Below, piece by piece: positions 8,305-13,196 of a stretch of DNA of 13,196 bases (positions are counted from its first letter, which is position 1; every line of letters begins with the position of its first letter). Source of the DNA: Alphaproteobacteria bacterium (GTDB lineage Bacteria; Pseudomonadota; Alphaproteobacteria; ATCC43930; CGMCC-115725). The stretch is from assembly GCA_019237175.1 (NCBI GenBank), contig JAFAHP010000451.1:1-13196 (forward strand), in the 5' to 3' direction. The translations under genes and the position numbers were made by a program. The notes under the pieces are model-generated. The model was not told where the DNA came from. It saw only the letters and a list, made by a program, of their open reading frames with translations, and did no database searches.

Positions 8305-8801
8305 CCGAACCGGCCTGCACCACGCGACAAACCGTTTTGTCGACACGCTCCCCGACAGAAGGCATTCAAATCGGTATCCAGCGGATCATGGAAATGATCC
8401 CGCACCGCTACCCGTTTTTGATGATCGACCGGGTTGTCGATGTGGTGGCGAATGAGCGGGCGACCGGGATCAAGAACCTCTCGATCAACGAAGCTTTCTT
8501 TCAGGGACATTTTCCATCCCGGCCGGTCATGCCCGGCGTGCTGGTAATCGAGGCGATGGCGCAGACCGCGGCGGTGCTCGTGGTCCATACCTTGGGTCAG
8601 GAATCGGAGGGCAAACTCGTCTATTTCATGAGCGTCGACAATGCCCGATTTCGCCGTCCGGTGTTTCCCGGCGACCAGCTCTCGGTACACGTCCTCAAGC
8701 AGCGAAGCCGCGGCAACGTCTGGAAATTCGAGGGTCAAGCCAAGGTTGGCGATAATCTGATGGCCGAGGCCGTGTTCGCCGCCATGATCCTCGACGACTA
8801 A
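8301..8801 (+). CDS. fabZ: 3-hydroxyacyl-[acyl-carrier-protein] dehydratase FabZ
   Basis: FabZ dehydrates 3-hydroxyacyl-ACP in fatty acid elongation and so competes with LpxA and LpxD for the same hydroxyacyl-ACP pool, which explains its constant place among the lpx genes. The protein has 166 residues with a hotdog fold. Motifs are IPHRYPFLMIDRV and GHFPSRPVMPGV, with catalytic H70 and, 14 residues on, E84 in EAMAQ. An N-terminal stretch of about 20 residues before the core is longer than in E. coli FabZ. The ATG at 8301 overlaps the lpxD stop as ATGA. A longer frame open from 8217 lies inside conserved lpxD sequence and is rejected as start. Confidence 0.96.
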   Translation: MTEPACTTRQTVLSTRSPTEGIQIGIQRIMEMIPHRYPFLMIDRVVDVVANERATGIKNLSINEAFFQGHFPSRPVMPGVLVIEAMAQTAAVLVVHTLGQESEGKLVYFMSVDNARFRRPVFPGDQLSVHVLKQRSRGNVWKFEGQAKVGDNLMAEAVFAAMILDD

Positions 8802-8816
8802 GGCAGTAGCCCGCGG

Positions 8817-9617
8817 ATGGCGCAAATCCACCCGACAGCGATCGTGGCAGCCGGCGCGCGCCTGGCTGCGGATGTCGACATCGGACCATATTGCATCGTC
8901 GGTGAACGCGTCGAGTTGGGTCCCGGGGTGACACTCAAGACGCATGTTGTCGTCGAAGGTCATACGACAATCGGAGCCGGCACGCGCCTCTTCCCGTTTG
9001 CCTCGATCGGACAGGAGCCGCAGGACCTCAAATATCGCGGCGAGGCTTCATCGCTGGTCATCGGCTGCCGCAACACGATCCGGGAATATGTCACGATGAA
9101 CCCGGGAACAACCGGCGGCGGCCTGGTTACCCGGGTCGGCAACGACTGCCTGTTCATGGCCGGCACTCACATCGCCCACGATTGCCAGATTGCCGACCAT
9201 GTCATCATGGCCAACAACACGACGCTCGGCGGTCACGTGGTCGTTGAGGAGTACGCCTTTCTCGGCGGGGTGTGCGCGGTTCATCAGTTCGTGCGGATCG
9301 GCCGCCACGCGATGATCGGCGGGATGTCCGGCGCCGAACGCGATATCATCCCCTATGGGCAGGTCATCGGCGTGCGCGCCCGACTGACCGGGCTCAATAT
9401 CATCGGCATGCAGCGCCGCGGTTTCAGTCGCGAAGACATTCAGGCGGTGCGCAACGCCTACCAGTTGCTGTTTCATTCCGGGGGCACGTTCAGCGACCGG
9501 GTCGGCGAGACCGGCCGGCGCTTTGCCGGTGTGCAGCCGGTCGAGGACATCATCGAATTCATTCGCGCCGATTCGAGCCGCGGCATTTTACACCCCCAGG
9601 AAGCAAATGGCGGATAG
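8817..9617 (+). CDS. lpxA: UDP-N-acetylglucosamine 3-O-acyltransferase
   Basis: LpxA catalyses the first step of lipid A synthesis, moving a 3-hydroxyacyl chain from ACP to the 3-OH of UDP-GlcNAc. The 266-residue protein has the left-handed beta-helix of hexapeptide repeats, from IHPTAIV onward, and a C-terminal helical part (RRGFSREDIQAVRNAY). The catalytic His is H121 in THIAHDC, matching H125 of E. coli. Counting from it, G169 in MIGGMSG falls on the E. coli chain-length ruler G173, where Gly allows long chains and the bulky Met of Pseudomonas favours C10. This suggests a long acyl chain of about C14, by inference only. It starts 15 bases after fabZ. Confidence 0.97.
   Translation: MAQIHPTAIVAAGARLAADVDIGPYCIVGERVELGPGVTLKTHVVVEGHTTIGAGTRLFPFASIGQEPQDLKYRGEASSLVIGCRNTIREYVTMNPGTTGGGLVTRVGNDCLFMAGTHIAHDCQIADHVIMANNTTLGGHVVVEEYAFLGGVCAVHQFVRIGRHAMIGGMSGAERDIIPYGQVIGVRARLTGLNIIGMQRRGFSREDIQAVRNAYQLLFHSGGTFSDRVGETGRRFAGVQPVEDIIEFIRADSSRGILHPQEANGG
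9598..9603 (+). promoter_or_regulatory. Ribosome binding site fixing the lpxI start
   Basis: AGGAAG lies just upstream of ATG 9607, inside the last codons of lpxA. It favours 9607 over a GTG at 9523 in the same frame, which would add 28 residues unlike the family and overlap lpxA by 95 bases. Confidence 0.65.
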
Positions 9618-10440
9618 CGCGGCCACACCCCGTCTCGGCATCGTCGCCGGCGGAGGTGCGCTGCCGCGCCGGCTTGTCGAGGCTTGCCGGAACGCTGGAC
9701 GCGATGTGTTTGTGCTTGCGCTCGAGGGTGCGGCGGAGCCGGAGACCGTCATCGATGTCGCCCACGCCTGGTGCCGGATCGGCGCTGCCGCGCGGGGTTT
9801 GGCACTGTTGCGCCAGAATGGCGTCAAAGAGCTGACACTGGCCGGAGGTGTGCGGCGGCCGTCGCTGGCCTCACTGCGTCCCGATTGGCGGGCGGCCAAG
9901 TTGTTCGCTCGCGTCGGATATCGGGCGCTGGGTGACGATGGGCTATTGTCGGCGGTCGTCGCCGAATTCGAGCGCGAGGGGTTTCGCGTGATCGGCCCCG
10001 ATCAGATCCTGCAAAGATCTCTGGCGCCCGAGGGCCCTTTTGGCCGGCATCGCCCCGATAAACAAGCTCTTGCCGACATCGCGCGGGGCGAGCGCATCGC
10101 GCGCGCGCTGGGTGCGCTCGACATCGGCCAAGGGGTCGTCGTGCAGCAGGGGTTGGTCCTGGGGGTCGAGGCGATCGAGGGGACCGACGAATTGATCCGG
10201 CGCTGCGGCGGGCTGCGCCGAGAAGGACCGGGCGGCGTTCTTGTCAAAATCGAGAAACCAGGCCAGGAACACCGTGCCGACCGTCCGACGATCGGACCAA
10301 CAACCGTCGCGCTGGCATGCGCAGCGGGGTTGCGCGGCATCGCGGTCGAGGCCGGGACAACAATCGTCCTTGACCGCGACGAGGTAATTGCCGCCGCCGA
10401 CGCCGCCGGCCTGTTTGTCGTCGGCATTCGCGGCAGGTGA
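9607..10440 (+). CDS. lpxI: UDP-2,3-diacylglucosamine pyrophosphatase LpxI
   Basis: LpxI (formerly DUF1009) hydrolyses UDP-2,3-diacylglucosamine to lipid X and UMP. It is the non-homologous counterpart of LpxH and is typical of alphaproteobacteria, first shown in Caulobacter. The 277-residue product has the N-terminal LGIVAGGGALPRRLV nucleotide-binding loop, a central GTDELIRRCG segment, and a C-terminal motif with KPGQEHRADRPTIGPTT at about residues 217-233. The end reads AVEAGTTIVLDRDEVIAAAD. D225 lies in that motif; an Asp numbered 225 is reported to be essential in the Caulobacter enzyme, but equivalence needs an alignment. As I recall the family, QD is commoner than the QE seen at 220-221. 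The gene overlaps lpxA by 11 bases and lpxB by four. Confidence 0.95.
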   Translation: MADSAATPRLGIVAGGGALPRRLVEACRNAGRDVFVLALEGAAEPETVIDVAHAWCRIGAAARGLALLRQNGVKELTLAGGVRRPSLASLRPDWRAAKLFARVGYRALGDDGLLSAVVAEFEREGFRVIGPDQILQRSLAPEGPFGRHRPDKQALADIARGERIARALGALDIGQGVVVQQGLVLGVEAIEGTDELIRRCGGLRREGPGGVLVKIEKPGQEHRADRPTIGPTTVALACAAGLRGIAVEAGTTIVLDRDEVIAAADAAGLFVVGIRGR

Positions 10441-11693
10441 CAACCGTCGAAAACATCGCGGCGGCCCCGTTTATATTTGTCGTCGCGGGCGAACCCTCAG
10501 GCGACGCGATCGGCGCCGCGCTGATCAAAGCGCTCCGGCACCGCACCGGCAATCGGCTTCGCGTTGCCGGCATCGGCGGTGAGCGCATGGCAGCAGAAGG
10601 CGTCGCAAGTCTGGTGCCGCTCGGCGATCTCGCGATAGGGGGTATCGCCGAGGTATTGCCGCGCGCACCCCTGATCCTGCGCCGTGTACGCGAGACAGTA
10701 GCCGCCGTGCGGGCTATGCGGCCCGATGGCGTTGTGACGATCGACAGCTCAGGGTTCAACTGGCGCCTCGCGCAGCGCCTGCGCCGAGCCGGCGAAACCC
10801 TCCCGCTGATCCATTATGTTGCACCGATGGTCTGGGCTTGGCGCGCCGGCCGGGCACGACGCGTGGCGCGCTGGTACGATCACCTGATGACGCTGTTGCC
10901 GTTCGAGCCGCCCTATTTTGAGCGGGTCGGGCTCGCCTGCAGCTATGTTGGCCATCCGGTCCTCGACAGCGGCGCCGATCGTGGCGATAGCGTTCGTTTT
11001 CGCACAACCCATGGGCTCGGCGCCGACGAGACGCTGATCGCGGTGCTGCCGGGAAGCCGCAGCGCGGAAGTGCGGCGACTGTTGCCGATTATGGGCGGCG
11101 CCCTCCAACACCTCGAACGGGCGATCGGACCGTTTCGCGTCGTTGTGCCGACGGTTGGGACTGTCGCCACGACCGTCGGCGAGGCGGTGCGCGGCTGGCC
11201 GGGAGCACCGATCGTGGTGCATGACCAGCAGGCGAAATACGATGCCTTCGCCGCAACCCGCGCCGCCCTCGCAGCCTCGGGATCGGTCGCATTGGAATTG
11301 GCGATGGCGCGGCTGCCGATGGTCGTGTGCTATCGGCTCAACCCCCTGACTGAGGCGTTGCTCGACCGGGTGGTCAAGGTCCGGCAGATCAATCTCATTA
11401 ATCTGCTGCTCGATCGGCCGGTGGTTTGCGAGCTGCTCCGCGGCGAGTGCATCCCCGAGCGGCTTGCTGTGGAAGCGGCGCGGCTCGTCCTCGACGAACA
11501 GGTTCGCACCGCCCATCTTGCGGGGTATGATGAAGCGTTGCGCCGCCTCGGGGCAGGCGGCCGGTCGCCGAGCCTGCGGGCCGCCGACCAGGTCCTCGCG
11601 ATCGTCGCGGCGCGCCGATTCAGCGGAACTGCACCGCCGGCGTCCCCGCTGTCACTCGCACGGAGGATTTTACGATGGCGACGACCGAGATGA
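10437..11693 (+). CDS. lpxB: Lipid-A-disaccharide synthase
   Basis: LpxB is a peripheral inner membrane GT-B glycosyltransferase of family GT19 that joins lipid X and UDP-2,3-diacylglucosamine into the lipid A disaccharide, so it directly uses the LpxI product. The 418-residue protein has the family motifs GEPSGD (18-23), VAPMVWAWRAGRARR, GHPVLD, LPGSRSAEV, ASGSVALELA (Ser where many relatives have Thr), and NLINLLLDRPVVCELL. The start is GTG 10437, overlapping the lpxI stop as GTGA, with no strong Shine-Dalgarno sequence, which fits coupled translation. The C-terminus is basic (RRILRWRRPR) and may help membrane binding. Confidence 0.97.
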   Translation: MTTVENIAAAPFIFVVAGEPSGDAIGAALIKALRHRTGNRLRVAGIGGERMAAEGVASLVPLGDLAIGGIAEVLPRAPLILRRVRETVAAVRAMRPDGVVTIDSSGFNWRLAQRLRRAGETLPLIHYVAPMVWAWRAGRARRVARWYDHLMTLLPFEPPYFERVGLACSYVGHPVLDSGADRGDSVRFRTTHGLGADETLIAVLPGSRSAEVRRLLPIMGGALQHLERAIGPFRVVVPTVGTVATTVGEAVRGWPGAPIVVHDQQAKYDAFAATRAALAASGSVALELAMARLPMVVCYRLNPLTEALLDRVVKVRQINLINLLLDRPVVCELLRGECIPERLAVEAARLVLDEQVRTAHLAGYDEALRRLGAGGRSPSLRAADQVLAIVAARRFSGTAPPASPLSLARRILRWRRPR

Positions 11694-12115
11694 CCGAAGC
11701 CGTAAAGCCCGCGGCCGAGACCGAAAAGTATCGCTATCTGCACACGATGATCCGGGTGCGCGATCTCGACAAATCACTCGATTTCTATACCCGGCTCTTA
11801 GGTATGAAGTTGTTGCGCAAGCGCGACTACCCCTCCGGCAAGTTCACGCTCGCCTTTGTCGGCTATGGCGACGAAGCCGACAACACTGTCCTGGAGCTGA
11901 CCCATAATTGGGAGCAAGCCGAGGCCTATTCCTTGGGCAGCGCGTTCGGCCATCTGGCGCTCGGCGTGCCCGATGTCTACAAAGCGTGCGAGCGGCTTGG
12001 TGCGCAAGGCGTCAAGATCCCGCGTCCGGCGGGCCCGATGGCGCATGGCGGCTCGGTCATCGCGTTTATCGAAGACCCCGACGGCTATCGCATCGAGCTG
12101 GTCCAGCGCCCGTAA
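11675..12115 (+). CDS. gloA: Lactoylglutathione lyase (glyoxalase I)
   Basis: GloA converts the hemithioacetal of methylglyoxal and glutathione to S-lactoylglutathione, a cytosolic detoxification step. The 146-residue protein is the short, bacterial form with two beta-alpha-beta-beta-beta modules. All four metal ligands are present: H23 (LHTMIRV), E74 (VLELTHNW), H93 (GSAFGHLALGV) and E141 (DPDGYRIELV), matching H5, E56, H74 and E122 of E. coli. An 18-residue N-terminal extension is rich in Glu, Ala and Thr. The ATG has a strong GGAGG at 11662-11666, eight bases upstream, and overlaps lpxB by 19 bases. It thus seems to be the last gene of the lpx operon, though with its own good translation start. 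Confidence 0.95.
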   Translation: MATTEMTEAVKPAAETEKYRYLHTMIRVRDLDKSLDFYTRLLGMKLLRKRDYPSGKFTLAFVGYGDEADNTVLELTHNWEQAEAYSLGSAFGHLALGVPDVYKACERLGAQGVKIPRPAGPMAHGGSVIAFIEDPDGYRIELVQRP

Positions 12116-12154
12116 CAGCGGCGATTTCACATAAGTCGGGCATGGGATCGGGCT

Positions 12155-12178
12155 GCCGATCGCGAATGCTCGGCTTTT
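12155..12178 (+). terminator. Possible intrinsic terminator after gloA
   Basis: GCCGA at 12155-12159 pairs with TCGGC at 12170-12174. After a one-base mismatch, CG can pair with TG around a CGAA loop, and TTTT follows at once (12175-12178). The stem is short and the T-run brief, so this is a weak candidate for the end of the operon. A second hairpin, GATCGG at 12146-12151 with CCGATC at 12156-12161, shares bases with its left arm and cannot form at the same time. Confidence 0.35.
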
Positions 12179-12304
12179 CAATCCGATCCGGATGGCACCG
12201 CGGCGCTGATGGGCGTTCGACCGCACCGCGCGACTGCGCACGCTCAGGCGCCACGCCGGCGACAAACGCGCGCAGCGAGGGCTTTTCGATAAAATTGTAA
12301 CAAA

Positions 12305-12334
12305 TTGCGAGTGCCGTTCACGATCCGTTAATAT
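12305..12334 (+). promoter_or_regulatory. Putative sigma-70-like promoter for the small membrane protein
   Basis: TTGCGA at 12305-12310 and TAATAT at 12329-12334 are 18 bases apart, inside an AT-rich island (about 12290-12337) that stands out in GC-rich surroundings. The small palindrome TTGTAACAA lies just upstream at 12295-12303. The -10 match is only moderate. The distance to the next start codon (12366) is suitable. Confidence 0.35.
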
Positions 12335-12365
12335 ATCCTCGTCAGCGCCAATGAGGATATCAGCG

Positions 12366-12545
12366 ATGCCCACATTCGATCTGTTGAGAGTGGCCTTGTG
12401 GGCAATGTGCGTCGTGCTCGGCAGCCTCGGCGTCTTTTTTGCGATCACCAGTTTTTCGATGCCGATCGTCAGCGGCGACGCCGTGGTTCTGCTCGGTGCC
12501 GGGTTGGGCATCAATTATTTTCTCGCCTACGAAAAAGCTCGTTGA
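12366..12545 (+). CDS. Small two-helix membrane protein, function unknown
   Basis: I do not recognise this 59-residue protein. It has two likely membrane helices, about residues 6-27 (ALWAMCVVLGSLGVFF) and 36-54 (DAVVLLGAGLGINYFLAY), joined by SFSMPIVSG, with a short charged end EKAR. The start at ATG 12366 is preferred over ATG 12351 because GAGG at 12353-12356 sits nine bases upstream of it. Support for being real: an isolated position with a promoter-like AT-rich island and ribosome binding site in front, and a composition that looks like a membrane protein rather than random frame. It is separated from gloA by 250 bases, so it is probably transcribed alone. Confidence 0.6.
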   Translation: MPTFDLLRVALWAMCVVLGSLGVFFAITSFSMPIVSGDAVVLLGAGLGINYFLAYEKAR

Positions 12546-12554
12546 GGCGGATAA

Positions 12555-12577
12555 GTGCCCACCGGCCGTGGGTGCAC
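12555..12577 (+). terminator. Hairpin after the small membrane protein
   Basis: GTGCCCAC pairs with GTGG and GCAC, giving eight base pairs with a two-base bulge (GT) and a CGGCC loop. It starts nine bases after the stop codon. No T-run follows, so it may act as a weak terminator or simply protect the transcript end. Confidence 0.3.
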
Positions 12578-12693
12578 CCGATCCCAAAACCCTTGCCGCC
12601 GTTGCGCCTTTGCCATGGATAGCACCCCAAGCTTACCGGAACGGCGGCCACGAGCGTGGCGCGAGCACGCTTGCCGATAGCCAGTTCATGGTG

Positions 12694-12730
12694 CCCTCTC
12701 CCCACGAAAGGTCCACAAAAGGGGAGAGGG
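12694..12730. repeat. Perfect 10-bp inverted repeat between convergent genes
   Basis: CCCTCTCCCC at 12694-12703 is the exact reverse complement of GGGGAGAGGG at 12721-12730, around a 17-base spacer. It lies 28 bases beyond the stop of the minus-strand amidohydrolase and downstream of the small plus-strand gene. Palindromes of this CCCTCTCCCC type are frequent as dispersed intergenic elements in proteobacterial genomes, so it could be a REP-like element or a two-way transcription barrier. No T-run follows on either strand. Confidence 0.6.
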
Positions 12731-12758
12731 TGTGCTTGCGGCGCGCGGGGGGTGCGGA

Positions 12759-13196
12759 TTACTCGTGGTGAGCATACCAGTAGGTGTTGCGCAGCACGCG
12801 GCCCGGTAGTGCCCCCGTATGCCGGCCCTCGCTGTACAGCACCTCGCCATTGACCACCGTCGCGAAGATCCCTTCGGCCGGTTCGCGGATCCGCCAAGCG
12901 CCCGTGGGCAAGTCGCGGACGACGACTTCATGGCCGCACTTGACGGTCGCCGGGTCGAAGACCACGACATCGGCGGCCATACCGGGGCGCAACAGCCCGC
13001 GGTCATAAATTCCAAAGACCGAAGCTGAATCAAAGGTCAGCCGGCGCACCGCCTGCTCCAAGCTCATCACCTGCTTTTCGCGTACCCATTCGCCGAGGAG
13101 CTTGGTCAGATAGCCGTAGCCGCCGTGGAACTGGACATGCGCGCCGCCGTCGCCGAGCCCGATTACGGCGTTGGGATGGGTCAGGATCTTGGTCAA
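12759..13196 (-). CDS. Amidohydrolase, N-acyl-D-amino-acid deacylase type, C-terminal part
   Basis: The minus-strand frame is open to the window edge, so only the last 145 residues are seen; the full family protein is usually about 480-580 residues. Family members are metal-dependent hydrolases of the TIM-barrel amidohydrolase superfamily that remove acyl groups from D-amino acids. Visible features are GLGDGGAH, whose Asp (13149-13151) fits the catalytic metal-binding Asp, the segment LEQAVRRLTFDSASVFGI, and the C-terminal beta-sandwich signature GLLRPGMAADVVVFDP followed by VVNGEVLYSEGRHTG. The substrate cannot be decided from this fragment. It converges on the operon and is probably unrelated to it. 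The codon at the very edge reads TTG but should not be taken as the start. Confidence 0.85.
   Translation of the reverse strand: MTKILTHPNAVIGLGDGGAHVQFHGGYGYLTKLLGEWVREKQVMSLEQAVRRLTFDSASVFGIYDRGLLRPGMAADVVVFDPATVKCGHEVVVRDLPTGAWRIREPAEGIFATVVNGEVLYSEGRHTGALPGRVLRNTYWYAHHE

Noticed and set aside
6697..8346. Long open frame of 549 codons on the minus strand across skp and lpxD.
   Set aside because: It lies antisense to two well-supported genes with conserved domains, shows no recognisable family, and is expected from GC-rich codon usage.
7974..8963. Minus-strand frame of 329 codons across lpxD, fabZ and lpxA.
   Set aside because: Shadow of three conserved plus-strand genes; no family resemblance.
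9523..9606. A GTG start adding 28 residues to LpxI.
   Set aside because: The added residues are out-of-frame lpxA sequence unlike LpxI; ATG 9607 has a good ribosome binding site.
12066..12300. Possible small coding frames between gloA and the small membrane protein.
   Set aside because: They overlap gloA, are rich in Arg/Pro/Ala as expected from random GC-rich frames, and have no ribosome binding site.
12647..12660. GCCACG/CGTGGC palindrome as a terminator or binding site.
   Set aside because: The two-base loop and missing T-run argue against a terminator, and a single short palindrome in GC-rich DNA is expected by chance.
1..13196. Search for CRISPR arrays, tRNA or rRNA genes, insertion sequences, and defence or biosynthetic gene clusters.
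   Set aside because: None seen: no regularly spaced repeats outside BamA, no transposase or integrase, and all large genes fit conserved housekeeping or known enzyme families.

Overview
This window looks like a chromosomal segment from a GC-rich alphaproteobacterium, most like the Rhodospirillales. The evidence is the gene order uppS-cdsA-dxr-rseP-bamA-skp-lpxD-fabZ-lpxA-lpxI-lpxB, the use of LpxI rather than LpxH for the UDP-diacylglucosamine hydrolysis step, and an RseP with a single PDZ domain. The genus cannot be named from sequence alone.

Positions 1-12115 hold twelve plus-strand genes packed as one probable operon, with overlaps or short gaps throughout. The first part makes lipid precursors: the 3' end of uppS (undecaprenyl diphosphate for cell wall and O-antigen carriers), cdsA (CDP-diacylglycerol) and dxr (isoprenoid precursors for UppS). 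The middle part is envelope quality control and outer membrane protein assembly: rseP (site-2 protease), bamA (outer membrane insertase) and skp/ompH (periplasmic chaperone). The third part makes lipid A: lpxD, fabZ, lpxA, lpxI and lpxB cover acylation, supply of hydroxyacyl chains, hydrolysis and disaccharide formation. A glyoxalase I gene (gloA) overlaps the end of lpxB.

Positions 12116-12365 hold a possible terminator and an AT-rich promoter-like stretch. They lead into an unrecognised 59-residue membrane protein (12366-12545). Positions 12546-12758 are non-coding, with hairpins that include a perfect 10-bp inverted repeat. The window ends inside a minus-strand amidohydrolase of the N-acyl-D-amino-acid deacylase type that converges on the operon.

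Most of the window is conserved housekeeping DNA, and I see no new defence, mobile or biosynthetic system. The points that stand out are a tandemly repeated G-tract leader directly before the TTG start of bamA (a strong G-quadruplex candidate), a long proline-rich extension with 34-residue repeats between the BamA signal peptide and POTRA1, similar proline-rich linkers in the neighbouring Skp, and the small membrane protein with its own likely promoter.
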